From assembly GCA_963665915.2 (NCBI GenBank), contig CAXXSG010000010.1, positions 66,435 to 130,434 of the forward strand: DNA of 64,000 bases, read 5' to 3'. A program made the translations under genes and the position numbers. A model generated the notes under the pieces. That model saw only the letters and a program-made list of their open reading frames with translations, ran no database searches and was not told where the DNA came from. Position 1 is the stretch's first letter. Each line of letters opens with the position of its first letter. The DNA is from JAFGRU01 sp963665915 (GTDB lineage Bacteria; Desulfobacterota; Desulfuromonadia; Desulfuromonadales; JAAYDE01). This document shows, one piece after another, positions 1-9,426 of the stretch.

Positions 1-734
1 TTGAGGACGCGGCCTTTGGAACGGATACCAGTGTTCAGATCCCGCGGCATCAGTCCTGCAGTATTTGCGGTGGAACCGGAGCTGAAAAAGGGACCCAGCC
101 GAAGACCTGCCCCACATGCAGGGGGGCTGGTCAGGTCCGTTACCAGCAGGGCTTTTTTTCTCTGACACGACCCTGTCCGGATTGTGGTGGCGAAGGAGAG
201 GTGATTGAAAAACCGTGTCCCGGTTGTCGGGGAACCGGTCTGGAAAAAATCAGAAAATCCCTCTCGCTGAAAATCCCCGCCGGGGTCGAAACCGGCACGC
301 GCCTGAAGCTTAACGGCGAAGGGGAGTTCGGAGTTCAGGGAGGTCCCCCTGGTGATTTATTTGTTGAAGTTTATGTGGATGAGCACCCCATTTTCAAGCG
401 CGAAGGGCAGGAAATCATCTGTGATATCCCGATTTCTTTCCCCCAAGCGGCTCTTGGATGTGAGATTGAAGTTCCCACACTGACCGGCAAAGTGAAAATG
501 AAAATTCCGGCCGGCACCCAGTCCGGAAAAGTAATGAGGCTTTCCGGCAAAGGAGTTGTCTCTCTCCAGGGGTACGGCAAAGGAGACCAGCTGGTTATTA
601 TTCGGATAGAAACTCCGACCAGCCTGACCCAGCGCCAAAAGGAACTTCTCGAAGAGTTTGGCCGGGAAAGCGGGGAAGAGGTTCATCCCCTGGGAAAAGG
701 TTTTTTCGATAAAGTCAGAGAGCTGTTTGGTTAA
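1..734 (+). CDS. dnaJ: Chaperone DnaJ, C-terminal part (5' end outside window)
   Basis: This is the C-terminal part of the Hsp40 co-chaperone that hands unfolded clients to DnaK and stimulates its ATPase in the cytoplasm. The frame (codons from base 3) is open from the window edge, so the J domain and Gly/Phe linker are not visible. All four CxxCxGxG zinc-centre repeats are seen in the first 80 residues (CSICGGTG, CPTCRGAG, CPDCGGEG, CPGCRGTG). They are followed by the two beta-sandwich client-binding domains and a C-terminal tail ending VRELFG. An internal ATG at 201 also opens this frame but falls inside the zinc region and is not the real start. The next gene begins 37 bases downstream on the same strand. 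Confidence 0.96.
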   Translation, partial: EDAAFGTDTSVQIPRHQSCSICGGTGAEKGTQPKTCPTCRGAGQVRYQQGFFSLTRPCPDCGGEGEVIEKPCPGCRGTGLEKIRKSLSLKIPAGVETGTRLKLNGEGEFGVQGGPPGDLFVEVYVDEHPIFKREGQEIICDIPISFPQAALGCEIEVPTLTGKVKMKIPAGTQSGKVMRLSGKGVVSLQGYGKGDQLVIIRIETPTSLTQRQKELLEEFGRESGEEVHPLGKGFFDKVRELFG

Positions 735-771
735 AATTTTTCTATTCTCACAAAGAAAGAAGGCATTCTCT

Positions 772-2664
772 TTGAAAAAATTTTCCGGACTCTTATTGTT
801 TGTGGTTTTTTTTGCGCTTTCTTTGCAAGCGGTTGCCTGGGCGGAAGCAGGTCCTGTGGTCGGCTTGGTCGAAAATCCAACCCTCAAGAGAGGTGTCGAG
901 CTTTATGAACAAGGTCGTCTTGACGAAGCTTTAAGTGAGTTTCGGAAGGTGACCACCCGAGAAGATCAATCCCCGACCACCCTCCGAGCCTATTATTTTA
1001 TGGCCCGGATTTTTTATGCCCAAAAAGATCCTGAAAAAGCGCTGGACAATCTGGGCAATATTCCCGACGGGGAAAAAACACCTCCCATGTGGCTGTTGCA
1101 GGGAGCGGCCTTGATCGGATCCGGCTTGACCCAGCAGGGGCTTTCTGTTCTGGGCGGGGTGGATGAAAAGGTCTTCTCTCCAGAGGACCGGGTTTTATTT
1201 TATCAGGCCATGGCGGAAGGAAACATTGAGCTCAAAAGGACCATGCCTGCTCTTTATTTCATACAAGCCGCACTATTCCTCTCTCAAGGAACCGATACCC
1301 TGGGTTTTCTAGAAAAAGCCCGGAATGTTTTTGAAAAAGAGGCTGACTCCGCCATTTTGAATGAGGCCGGGTTCATGTTTAAGGGCGTGGTTCTGGGGGA
1401 CATGGTTTCCCTGGAAAAAGCCCGGCGTCTTCGCCTTTCGGGGAACTCTGATGAGGCCTTGAGTTATATCCGTACAGTTTTGAAAACCTCCAAGCATCCT
1501 TTTACTTTTCAGGAAGCCGAAAAGGCTCATCTCGAAATGACTGGAGAAGCCTGGCTCCAGCGCACCATCGGTGTGATTTTGCCGCTCTCGGGCCGCTATG
1601 CTTCCTTTGGACGGCTGGTTAAGAGAGGGCTTGAAATGGCTCTCCAGGCCGATCAGGAAGCAGGGAAAGGCTCGGTGCGTTTTATTTTCAGGGATTCTGC
1701 TGCCGACCCGGAAAAAGCGGCGCTGGCGGTTTATGAACTGGCCCGGGAAGGGCAGGCGATGGGGATCATCGGACCGATTTTCGGACCGGCGGTTTTAAGC
1801 GCTGCCCGCCAGGCTCAGGAGCAAAGGATACCTCTTTTGGCTCTTTCTCCCCGTCAGGGTTTGCCGCAAATGGGAGATTATATATTCAGGAACTCATTGA
1901 CGAGTTCCGCTCAGGTTGATGCACTTCTCCAATACGCCATTGTCGAACAGGGGATCAGGACTTTCGGCGTTCTCTATCCTGACAGCCGGATGGGCCAGGA
2001 GTTCGCGGCCTCTTTTCTAAGCCAGTTGAGAAGGATGGGCGGGGAAGTGGTTGCAAGCCAGTCCTACTCCGATAAAGCCACAGACTTCAGGGTGCCCATT
2101 AAGCTTCTTCTGGGGCTTGATCCAAATGCGCCGGAGCCGGAAGAAGAGGCAAAAAACGATTCCGAGGAAGGAATTTTGCCGGAGAGCGAGAAGCTTGCTT
2201 TTGAAGCGCTTTTTATTCCCGACTATGCGGAGCGGATTGGCCTCCTGGCTCCTCAGTTGGCCTACTATGGTGTGGAAAAAGCCCAGCTTCTAGGCATCAG
2301 TGGCTGGAACAATCCGGATTTGACCCGTGTTGCCGGGAATTACGTCGAAGGGGCCGTTTTTCCGGATGGTTTTTTTGCTTTCAGTCCCTACCTGTTTGTC
2401 AAAGATTTTGTGGATCGCTTTCAGGCTTTACATCAGCAAGAGCCTTCCATCCTGGATGCTCAGGGGTTTGATGCGGCCAATATCGTTCTGAAACTTCTTG
2501 AAGACCCTCAAGTTCGCACCAGGGAAGATCTGCGTGATGCCTTGGGGAGCTTGAAAAACTATCCGGGAGTAACCGGGGCGACTTCGTTTAATGCACAAGG
2601 TGAAGCGGAAAAAGTTCTCTACCTGCTACAGGTCAGAAACGGAAACATAGAGCAGATTAACTGA
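772..2664 (+). CDS. TPR plus periplasmic-binding-fold protein, LpoA/LivK-like
   Basis: This predicted exported protein has about 630 residues. I chose the TTG at 772 because an AAGAAGG ribosome site lies at 757-763 and the frame then opens with a signal peptide (KKFSGLLLFVVFFALSLQA) cut near AWA. The longer in-frame ATG at 658 lies inside dnaJ. Residues about 35-250 are TPR-like helices (RGVELYEQGRLDEALSEF). From about residue 265 (IGVILPLSGRYASFG) to the end it has a type I periplasmic-binding fold like LivK and the penicillin-binding-protein activator LpoA. By family it could bind a small ligand or activate a peptidoglycan synthase. The TPR-plus-binding-fold architecture favours the LpoA-like reading. 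No lipobox Cys is seen after the signal peptide. Confidence 0.8.
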   Translation: MKKFSGLLLFVVFFALSLQAVAWAEAGPVVGLVENPTLKRGVELYEQGRLDEALSEFRKVTTREDQSPTTLRAYYFMARIFYAQKDPEKALDNLGNIPDGEKTPPMWLLQGAALIGSGLTQQGLSVLGGVDEKVFSPEDRVLFYQAMAEGNIELKRTMPALYFIQAALFLSQGTDTLGFLEKARNVFEKEADSAILNEAGFMFKGVVLGDMVSLEKARRLRLSGNSDEALSYIRTVLKTSKHPFTFQEAEKAHLEMTGEAWLQRTIGVILPLSGRYASFGRLVKRGLEMALQADQEAGKGSVRFIFRDSAADPEKAALAVYELAREGQAMGIIGPIFGPAVLSAARQAQEQRIPLLALSPRQGLPQMGDYIFRNSLTSSAQVDALLQYAIVEQGIRTFGVLYPDSRMGQEFAASFLSQLRRMGGEVVASQSYSDKATDFRVPIKLLLGLDPNAPEPEEEAKNDSEEGILPESEKLAFEALFIPDYAERIGLLAPQLAYYGVEKAQLLGISGWNNPDLTRVAGNYVEGAVFPDGFFAFSPYLFVKDFVDRFQALHQQEPSILDAQGFDAANIVLKLLEDPQVRTREDLRDALGSLKNYPGVTGATSFNAQGEAEKVLYLLQVRNGNIEQIN

Positions 2665-2862
2665 AAACGTTTTGAGGTTATGCTTTCCGTTGGCTGAAAG
2701 AAAGTGTTTCTCCTCGATTGCCCTTTTCGCAGCAGACTCATTCAGAGGTCCGATAGCCTGATTTAGCAGCAGCCAAAATATCTTGGAATTCATTGACGGG
2801 CTAACCGCGTTGAACACTTGTGCCGACGGGAAAAGGTTATAGCTGCTCCCAATTTTCGTCAT
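2626..2862 (-). CDS. Possible small protein of unknown function (78 aa)
   Basis: This is a minus-strand frame of 78 codons whose ATG at 2862 is preceded by a strong ribosome site (AAGGAAGG, 2869-2876). It contains an aromatic and aliphatic patch (KIFWLLLNQAIGPLN) but no domain that I recognise. It overlaps the last 39 bases of the preceding plus-strand gene tail to tail. The ribosome site is the only argument for coding. The 390-base gap it fills otherwise shows nothing but the carD promoter at its right edge. Confidence 0.3.
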   Translation of the reverse strand: MTKIGSSYNLFPSAQVFNAVSPSMNSKIFWLLLNQAIGPLNESAAKRAIEEKHFLSANGKHNLKTFSVNLLYVSVSDL

Positions 2863-3004
2863 TGTTTTTCCTTCCTTACACCTTTTGAATTCCCGACGCA
2901 CTGTTTTCTTTTCAATTTTATACTGCCGGCATGACCAAGAGCGTGCTCTTGCCGACGGAAAAGCTTTCCATTTCACCTAAGTACTTGCTTTATCTTCATT
3001 TTTA

Positions 3005-3033
3005 TTGACCCAAAAAGCCATTAATGTTAATCT
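3005..3033 (+). promoter_or_regulatory. Sigma70-type promoter of carD
   Basis: A TTGACC box (3005-3010) and a TAATCT box (3028-3033) are separated by exactly 17 bases. This places the transcription start near 3040, just before the GGAGG ribosome site (3045-3049) of carD. The leader would be very short. Confidence 0.6.
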
Positions 3034-3055
3034 AGTAACTTATTGGAGGTCTATT

Positions 3056-3541
3056 ATGTTCAAAATTGGCGACAGGGCTGTCTACCCCGCCCAAGGGGTG
3101 GTGGAGATAAAAGCTATCGAGGCCAAAGAATTCTCGGGTGAACAGAACGAATTTTACATTCTCAGAATTATCAATACCGATATGACGATTATGGTGCCGA
3201 TTGCTAACGCCAATACAGTCGGCATGCGTTGTCTGATAGATGGCGAGTGTATCCAGAGGGTTTTTGGAATTCTTCAAGAAAAGAAGCCCATAAATGGTAG
3301 CATCGCTTCCTGGAGCCGACGGCAGAAAATTTATCACGATAAAATCAAGTCCGGTGATCTCATTGAGGTGGCTGAAGTCCTTCGCGAACTCTATTTTATT
3401 AAGGAAGACAAAGACCTTTCTTATGGGGAAAAGAAGTTTATGAATCATGCCCGTAAACTTCTGGTTCAGGAAATTGCCATTGCCCAAGGGTCGTCGGAAG
3501 AGCAGATATCTGAAAAAGTAGAAAGAATTTTTCTCCATTAA
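3056..3541 (+). CDS. carD: CarD family transcriptional regulator
   Basis: This 161-residue RNA polymerase-binding protein belongs to the CarD/CdnL family, which binds the beta subunit and stabilises open promoter complexes. The N-terminal Tudor-like RNAP interaction domain is clear (MFKIGDRAVYPAQGVVEI, residues 1-18). It is followed by an all-helical C-terminal domain (SYGEKKFMNHARKLLVQEI). The ATG at 3056 is chosen because GGAGG lies at 3045-3049 and family members start with this sequence. An upstream in-frame start at 3005 would fall inside the promoter. ispD follows 99 bases downstream, the usual context in Geobacter-like genomes. Confidence 0.93.
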   Translation: MFKIGDRAVYPAQGVVEIKAIEAKEFSGEQNEFYILRIINTDMTIMVPIANANTVGMRCLIDGECIQRVFGILQEKKPINGSIASWSRRQKIYHDKIKSGDLIEVAEVLRELYFIKEDKDLSYGEKKFMNHARKLLVQEIAIAQGSSEEQISEKVERIFLH

Positions 3542-3640
3542 GCAGGAATCCTCTAGTTATTAGACTAATTGTTGTGCCAGCCGATTTCCCCCCCGCCTCC
3601 TGATCCATCTTTTTTCATCAATGGGATATTTCTTCGAAAC

Positions 3641-4351
3641 ATGAGCGTTTTTGCCCTGATCCCCGCAGCTGGTTCCGGAAAACGATTCGGCTCAGCGACC
3701 AAAAAGCAGTACCTCGAACTTTACGGCCAGCCGGTGCTGGCCCATACTATCCGCCTTTTTAACCAATCTCCTTTAATTGATGCCATTTTTCTCATAGTAC
3801 CGTCCGGCGAGGTTGAATATTGTCGGCAGGAGCTGGTCGAACGCTTCGGCTTTCACAAGGTCAGGGAAATTGTTTGCGGCGGAGAGGAGCGTCAGGTGTC
3901 GGTTTATAATGGCCTGGCGGCTTGTGGTGCCGAGCCTAAAGACATTATTCTGATTCACGATGGAGTGCGGCCTTTTTTTCCGGAGGCCCTTCTCGGGGGC
4001 GTTATTCGCAGGACCGAAGAAGCGGGCGCCTGTCTGGTTGCTGTTCCTGCCAGAGACACCCTCAAAGAGGTTGAAAATGGCCAGGTTGTGGGGACGCCTG
4101 AACGCGAGAGGTTCTGGCAGGCCCAGACGCCTCAGGCTTTCCGCTTCGATATCATCTGGAAAGCCCATCAAAAAGCCCTTGACGAAGGTTTTCATGGGAC
4201 CGATGATGCGTCATTGGTGGAACAGACGGGGGAGGAGGTGTCGGTTGTCGATGGGAGTTATTTTAATATAAAAATAACTACGAAGGAAGACCTGACCCTT
4301 GCAATCGCATTAGGCACCTTGCTGAAAAAGGAGGCTCGGTTTTGCGAATAG
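3641..4351 (+). CDS. ispD: 2-C-methyl-D-erythritol 4-phosphate cytidylyltransferase
   Basis: This is the third enzyme of the MEP isoprenoid pathway: MEP plus CTP gives CDP-methylerythritol and pyrophosphate. It has 236 residues counted from the ATG at 3641, which begins MSVFALIPAAGSGKRFG. That is the glycine-rich nucleotide loop with the catalytic Arg and, further on, Lys (TKKQY). The HDGVRPF motif for CTP/Mg2+ binding and the VPARDT segment are also present. A longer in-frame start at 3569 adds a proline-rich leader that family members lack. The stop overlaps the start of ispF by ten bases, so the two consecutive MEP genes are likely co-translated. Confidence 0.95.
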   Translation: MSVFALIPAAGSGKRFGSATKKQYLELYGQPVLAHTIRLFNQSPLIDAIFLIVPSGEVEYCRQELVERFGFHKVREIVCGGEERQVSVYNGLAACGAEPKDIILIHDGVRPFFPEALLGGVIRRTEEAGACLVAVPARDTLKEVENGQVVGTPERERFWQAQTPQAFRFDIIWKAHQKALDEGFHGTDDASLVEQTGEEVSVVDGSYFNIKITTKEDLTLAIALGTLLKKEARFCE

Positions 4352-4821
4352 GTTGCGGGTATGATGTCCACTGTCTGGTGCCGGAGCGAAAACTGATCCT
4401 GGGTGGGGTGGAGATAGATTTCGAACTCGGTCTTCTCGGCCATTCGGATGCCGATGTGTTGCTCCATTCCATTTGCGATGCCATATTGGGGGCGTTGGGT
4501 GAAGGCGACCTGGGTCGGCATTTCCCCGATACCGATCCCGCCTATGCTGGAATATCCAGTCTTGAAATATTTCAGCAGGTGCTTGGCCTGATGGCCGGGA
4601 GGGGTTATGAAGTGGGGAATATTGACGCCACCATCATCGCTCAGAGACCGAAACTGGCTCCTCATATCCCGAAGATGAAAAAGAAGATTGCCAGGCATGG
4701 CAAATTCAATGAGGATTATCTCAACATTAAGGCAACTACAACAGAGAAACTTGGTTTTGAAGGACGCGGTGAGGGGATTGCCGCCCAAGCGGTGGTTTTG
4801 CTGCGAAGGGTCACGCTGTGA
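4342..4821 (+). CDS. ispF: 2-C-methyl-D-erythritol 2,4-cyclodiphosphate synthase
   Basis: This 159-residue trimeric zinc enzyme cyclises CDP-methylerythritol phosphate in the MEP pathway. The start is a TTG at 4342 (MRIGCGYDVH), overlapping the ispD stop. The zinc ligands Asp8, His10 (GYDVH) and His42 (DADVLLH) are all present. So are the SDADVL loop and the C-terminal KATTTEKLGFEGRGEGI segment. It is full length for the family. Confidence 0.96.
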   Translation: MRIGCGYDVHCLVPERKLILGGVEIDFELGLLGHSDADVLLHSICDAILGALGEGDLGRHFPDTDPAYAGISSLEIFQQVLGLMAGRGYEVGNIDATIIAQRPKLAPHIPKMKKKIARHGKFNEDYLNIKATTTEKLGFEGRGEGIAAQAVVLLRRVTL

Positions 4822-4968
4822 GCTAAAGCGACAAGGGAGGGTTTCCCCCTGAATTGGTGTAGAATGAAACCAAACCAATTGTTGGCGCCCGACGTGAATT
4901 TCTGTTAGTTTTACAAACTCATATTCAATCCTGATAAAAATACAGTATTGCAAGGAGATAAAGTTGCT

Positions 4969-6447
4969 ATGGCCTTGAGAGTTTACAACACCATGTCTGC
5001 CCGGAAAGAGGATTTCAGTCCCGTCGAGCCGGGGAAGGTCCGCCTCTATGTCTGTGGTATCACGGCATATGATTACTGCCATATCGGGCACGCCCGGGCC
5101 AATATTGTTTTTGATGTGATTTCACGGTACTTCGGTTGGCTCGGTTATGATGTGAATTATGTACGCAACTTTACCGACATCGACGACAAGATCATCAACC
5201 GGGCCAATGAACTGGGTGTGGACAGCCGGGAACTGGCGGAAAAATTCATGCTCGCTTTCGAAGAGGACATGCAGGCCCTCAATTGCGATACCCCGACTTT
5301 TCAGCCCAAGGCCACCGAAAATGTCAGCCAGATTATCGAGCTCATTCAGGGGTTGATTGGAAAAGGGCTGGCTTATGAAAGCGGCGGCGATGTCTATTAC
5401 GCGGTGACGGAATTTTCCGAATATTTGAAGCTGAGCAAAAGGAACATGGATGAAATGATCGCGGGGGCTCGCATTGCTCCGGGCGAGCAAAAAAAGAACC
5501 CGATGGATTTTGCCCTCTGGAAGGCAGCCAAGCCGGGAGAGCCGCAGTGGGAATCTCCGTGGGGGCCGGGTCGGCCCGGTTGGCACATCGAATGCTCTGC
5601 CATGAGTATGCGCTACCTGGGCGAATCGATCGACATTCACGGCGGCGGAAAGGACCTTATCTTTCCCCATCATGAAAATGAGATCGCGCAGAGTGAAGGT
5701 GCTACGGGAAAGCCGTTTGCCCGCTACTGGATGCACAACGGTTTTGTCAACGTCGACCAGGAGAAGATGAGCAAGTCGCTGGGGAATTTTTTCACTGTTC
5801 GCGAAATCCTGGAGAAATACGATCCCGAGGTTCTGCGCTTTTTCGTCCTTTCCGTCCATTACCGCTCACCCATCGATTTTTCCGAGAAAAATCTAGAGGA
5901 TGCCCGTCATGGCCTGATCCGTTTTTATGAGGCGCTTAAGGCCATTGAAGAACTCCCGGCTCCTGATTTGGGGACTGGAAAGGTTGCCGTTCCTATTTCT
6001 GGAGATGATGAAAAGGCCTGGGAGCCGGCCGCCAAAGCGCTGGAAAACTTTCGTGGGGCTATGAATGACGATATTAACACTGCTCTTGCCCTGGGGAACC
6101 TGTTTGAAGCGGTTCGGGCTGTCAACCGTGTGATTGCGGAGAAAAAAGTCGAGGAAAATACAGAATGGCTGAAGCGTCTGAAAACGATTCATGGGCAGAT
6201 GCTGGAGGCCGGCGGGGTGCTCGGGTTGTTCCAGTCTCCGGCCGAAGCCTGGTTGAACCGCATGAAGATATCCGGCCTTGAGGAAGCAGGACTTTCCGCC
6301 GAAAAAATTGAGGCCTTTATCGAGGAGCGCAAAAATGCGCGTCAGGCCAAGGATTTTGCCCGGGCTGATGCCATTCGGGATGAATTGGCGGAAAAGGGGA
6401 TTATTCTGCTCGACTCGCCTCAGGGTACGACCTGGAAAAAGAAATAA
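4969..6447 (+). CDS. cysS: Cysteinyl-tRNA synthetase
   Basis: This 492-residue class I aminoacyl-tRNA synthetase charges tRNA-Cys. The HIGH signature is at residues 38-41 (CHIGHARA). The KMSKS loop is intact (QEKMSKSLGN). The zinc site is formed by Cys29, a second Cys in GWHIECSAMS and the HHENE segment. The DALR-type anticodon domain and the FARADAIRDELAEKGI tail complete it. The ATG at 4969 is preferred because AAGGAG lies at 4952-4957; an in-frame TTG at 4948 has no ribosome site. It closes the carD-ispD-ispF-cysS group. Confidence 0.97.
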   Translation: MALRVYNTMSARKEDFSPVEPGKVRLYVCGITAYDYCHIGHARANIVFDVISRYFGWLGYDVNYVRNFTDIDDKIINRANELGVDSRELAEKFMLAFEEDMQALNCDTPTFQPKATENVSQIIELIQGLIGKGLAYESGGDVYYAVTEFSEYLKLSKRNMDEMIAGARIAPGEQKKNPMDFALWKAAKPGEPQWESPWGPGRPGWHIECSAMSMRYLGESIDIHGGGKDLIFPHHENEIAQSEGATGKPFARYWMHNGFVNVDQEKMSKSLGNFFTVREILEKYDPEVLRFFVLSVHYRSPIDFSEKNLEDARHGLIRFYEALKAIEELPAPDLGTGKVAVPISGDDEKAWEPAAKALENFRGAMNDDINTALALGNLFEAVRAVNRVIAEKKVEENTEWLKRLKTIHGQMLEAGGVLGLFQSPAEAWLNRMKISGLEEAGLSAEKIEAFIEERKNARQAKDFARADAIRDELAEKGIILLDSPQGTTWKKK

Positions 6448-6526
6448 ACTATGTAGCTATTCAGTTCGTTGGCTGATGGACTCGCACCGCCCATGCCAAG
6501 GGCCGCATGAACCCATCCGTGGAGTT

Positions 6527-6705
6527 AGCCCGGACTATTCATGAAGACTTTTGCTGCAACCGCCAATTGCACGCCATTTCAAGCCGTGTTCGCTCCTTGC
6601 TCTTCGACGTACCGCAAGTACGCTTGCAGAGCATGTCACTGCGCTTGGCTTGATCTGACGCACACTTGCCGATTTCGCGACAAAGCCCCATGAATCAACC
6701 GGGCT
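6527..6705. repeat. Foldback repeat with terminal inverted repeats, copy 1 (MITE-like)
   Basis: This 179-bp element lies in the 408-base gap between cysS and uvrB. Its ends are 18-bp imperfect inverted repeats (AGCCCGGACTATTCATGA at 6527-6544 against the complement of 6688-6705, 14 of 18 matching). The inner arms also pair imperfectly. The apex is a nested hairpin with GCTCT/AGAGC and CGTAC/GTACG stems around 6600-6632. A second copy is at 44753-44958; the two share exact blocks such as TCGCTCCTTGCTCTTCGAC and TGCGCTTGGCTTGATCTGA. No transposase is encoded. The rest of the gap, up to the uvrB ribosome site, shows no gene. Confidence 0.8.
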
Positions 6706-6855
6706 TGACTGTCGCCATCCGGGCGCCAGACACCCTTTCCATGGGTGCCACGAGTCCATTGTGCTGAACAGTTACTAAACTATAAGCATTCAGTAGTGAA
6801 AGATCATCGGATAAGGGGGCTTGAGCCCCCTTATCTGTCTTCCGAGGCAATTACC

Positions 6856-8856
6856 ATGGCCCGTTTCAGCCTTTCCTCATCATTCAAGCCGCGCGGTGAT
6901 CAGCCCCAGGCGATCAGCGAACTGGTTGCCGGGATTCGCCAGGAATGTCCTTATCAGGTTCTGCTGGGTGTAACCGGATCGGGGAAAACCTTTACCATGG
7001 CCAACGTGATCGCCGAAATCCAGCGGCCCGCTCTGGTTCTGGCCCACAATAAAACGCTGGCGGCCCAACTCTATGGCGAATTCAAGGAACTTTTCCCTGA
7101 AAATGCGGTGGAGTACTTTGTTTCCTATTACGATTACTACCAGCCCGAGGCCTATGTCCCTTCCTCCGATACCTATATCGAGAAGGACTCATCGATCAAC
7201 GAGGAAATCGACAAGCTGCGTCACAGCGCTACCCGCAGCCTGCTCACGCGCCGGGATGTTATCATCGTTGCTTCGGTGTCGTGTATCTATGGCCTTGGCT
7301 CGCCTGAAGCCTATTACGGCATGTTGGTCAACCTCGAGGAGGGGATGGAAATGGAGCGCAATGATCTCCTCCGGAAACTGGTGGAAATTCAATATTCCCG
7401 CAACGATATCGACTTTCACCGCGGGACCTTCCGGGTGCGTGGCGATTCGGTTGAGATCTTTCCCGCCTACGAGGAAAAGCGTGCACTGCGCGTGGAGTTT
7501 TTCGGAGACGAGATCGAGAGCATCAAGGAAATCGAGCCGTTGCGTGGAAACGTCATCGACCGAATCCCCCGCACCGCCATTTTCCCGGCCAGCCATTATG
7601 TGGCGACCCGCCCCACGCTGGAAAAAGCGGTGCGGGAAATCAAGCAGGAACTCCAGGAGCGGGTCAATGTTTTTGTCGATGCGAACCAGTTGGTCGAAGC
7701 ACAGCGCCTGGAGCAGCGCACCATGTTCGATCTCGAAATGATGATTGAAATGGGGTACTGCCAGGGGATCGAGAACTACTCCCGCTACCTTGACGGTCGC
7801 CAAGCTGGAGAGCCGCCGGCAACACTGCTCGACTATTTTTCGGAGGACGCGCTTTTTTTTATCGATGAAAGCCATGTTTCGGTTCCCCAGGTCGGAGGGA
7901 TGTTTCGGGGTGATCGCGCCAGGAAGGAGACCCTGGTGAAATATGGTTTCCGACTCCCATCGGCGTTGGACAATCGTCCTTTGACCTTTGAGGAATTTGA
8001 GAAAAAAAGCTTACAGACGGTCTATGTTTCAGCCACGCCCGCCGATTTTGAACTTAAAAAATCGACCGGTCTGGTGGTGGAGCAGCTCATCCGTCCCACC
8101 GGTCTTCTCGACCCAAAAATTGATATCCGTCCAGCTGGAAACCAGGTTGATGATCTGATCGGGGAAATCTCTGCTGCAGTTGGGAAAAACGAGCGTGTGT
8201 TGGTGACTACCCTGACCAAGCGCATGGCCGAGGAGTTGACCTCTTATCTCCAGGAACTTGACATCAAAGCCCAGTATCTTCACTCGGATATTCATACCAT
8301 GGAACGGGTGGAGCTGATCCGAGGTCTGCGCAAGGGGGAATTTGACGTGCTGGTGGGGGTCAACCTCCTTCGCGAGGGGCTTGACATCCCGGAGGTTTCT
8401 CTGGTGGCCATTCTCGACGCTGACAAGGAGGGTTTTCTGCGAAGTGAACGATCCCTGATCCAGACCTGCGGGCGGGCGTCACGGAATGTGGAGGGGCGGG
8501 TCATCATGTACGGGGATAAAATAACCGGCTCCATGCGCCGCTGTGTTGAAGAGACCGAGAGGCGGCGCAAGGCTCAGGAGGCCTACAACCAGGAGCACCG
8601 GATCACGCCTGAAACGATCAAAAAGTCGATGCGCAGTATTTTGGAAGATATCGCCCAGAAGGATTACCTCGAACTGCCGCTGGTGGCAGAAGAGCAGACC
8701 CTATATCGTTCAAGTGACGAGCTGCGGGCGGAGATAGAAAAAACCCGCCGGCAGATGCTCAAGGAGGCAGAGTCTCTAAACTTTGAAAAAGCGGCGGAGT
8801 TGAGGGATCATATGCTCGAGTTGGAAAAGTTGGAATTGAGAATTAGAGAAAGTTAA
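6856..8856 (+). CDS. uvrB: Excinuclease ABC subunit UvrB
   Basis: This 666-residue DNA damage-verification helicase of nucleotide excision repair is loaded by UvrA and recruits UvrC. Walker A is GVTGSGKT at residues 38-45. The beta-hairpin that probes the lesion is visible as the YYDYYQPEAYVPSSDTYIEK segment. The DESHVSVPQ motif and helicase motifs V/VI (GLDIPEVSLVAILDADKEGF, QTCGRASRN) follow. The C-terminal UVR domain (FEKAAELRDHM) is intact. The ATG at 6856 gives the normal N-terminus; an in-frame upstream ATG at 6745 adds a repeat-derived leader. Confidence 0.97.
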   Translation: MARFSLSSSFKPRGDQPQAISELVAGIRQECPYQVLLGVTGSGKTFTMANVIAEIQRPALVLAHNKTLAAQLYGEFKELFPENAVEYFVSYYDYYQPEAYVPSSDTYIEKDSSINEEIDKLRHSATRSLLTRRDVIIVASVSCIYGLGSPEAYYGMLVNLEEGMEMERNDLLRKLVEIQYSRNDIDFHRGTFRVRGDSVEIFPAYEEKRALRVEFFGDEIESIKEIEPLRGNVIDRIPRTAIFPASHYVATRPTLEKAVREIKQELQERVNVFVDANQLVEAQRLEQRTMFDLEMMIEMGYCQGIENYSRYLDGRQAGEPPATLLDYFSEDALFFIDESHVSVPQVGGMFRGDRARKETLVKYGFRLPSALDNRPLTFEEFEKKSLQTVYVSATPADFELKKSTGLVVEQLIRPTGLLDPKIDIRPAGNQVDDLIGEISAAVGKNERVLVTTLTKRMAEELTSYLQELDIKAQYLHSDIHTMERVELIRGLRKGEFDVLVGVNLLREGLDIPEVSLVAILDADKEGFLRSERSLIQTCGRASRNVEGRVIMYGDKITGSMRRCVEETERRRKAQEAYNQEHRITPETIKKSMRSILEDIAQKDYLELPLVAEEQTLYRSSDELRAEIEKTRRQMLKEAESLNFEKAAELRDHMLELEKLELRIRES

Positions 8857-8946
8857 AAAACTTTTTATAATTCTTGTTTGTGGTACGTTTCTTGTTTGAA
8901 CTCTGGTCAAATTTACTTATTAGAACCGGTTCCCAGATAATATCGG

Positions 8947-9426
8947 ATGACTTCAAATTTTTCCAAAAATGATAGCCTTGGGCCACGCCAGGGCGAAGAC
9001 AGGCGCCTGAAGCACTGGCCTTCGCTGAGAAGGTTCCTTTTTGGAGGTCGCAGGGCGCAGGTTCGTCGGGATGAGGATCGAAAGCAGATTCGGTTTCTGG
9101 ACCGCTATCCGGCGACAATTTTCGGCCCGGCACTTCTGATTCTTTTTCTCAGCGTTCTGGATGCCTTCCTGACCCTTTTCCTGGTGAACCACGGCGCTGT
9201 CGAAATCAATCCGGTCATGAATTTCTGCCTCAGCCACGGGCCGGTCTTTTTCATGGTCACCAAATATCTGTTCACAGCTCTGGCCGTTATCCTCCTGGTG
9301 GTTTTCAACCACACGTTTCTGCATAATGCCAAAATTAATACCAGGATCATCGTCCCATTCGTCATCAGTGTTTTTGCTGCTGTGGTCTTATGGGAAATCT
9401 ATCTGATCTGTCGGCATGTGGCCTGA
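8947..9426 (+). CDS. Small inner-membrane protein, DUF5658-like
   Basis: This protein has 159 residues. An N-terminal Arg/Lys-rich cytoplasmic segment (about 1-55) is followed by three predicted membrane helices (IFGPALLILFLSVLDAFLTL, VFFMVTKYLFTALAVILLVV, IIVPFVISVFAAVVLWEIYL). The short loop with GAVEINPVMNF between helices 1 and 2 resembles the DUF5658 family, a small integral-membrane family of unknown function. The ribosome site is weak. It stands alone downstream of uvrB. Confidence 0.65.
   Translation: MTSNFSKNDSLGPRQGEDRRLKHWPSLRRFLFGGRRAQVRRDEDRKQIRFLDRYPATIFGPALLILFLSVLDAFLTLFLVNHGAVEINPVMNFCLSHGPVFFMVTKYLFTALAVILLVVFNHTFLHNAKINTRIIVPFVISVFAAVVLWEIYLICRHVA

Noticed and set aside
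4258..5091. 277-codon minus-strand frame opposite ispF
   Set aside because: Covers ispF, whose catalytic residues are all seen on the plus strand; shadow frame.
7073..7741. 222-codon frame inside uvrB in another phase
   Set aside because: Ser/Arg-rich shadow of uvrB, typical of out-of-phase reading of a GC-rich gene.
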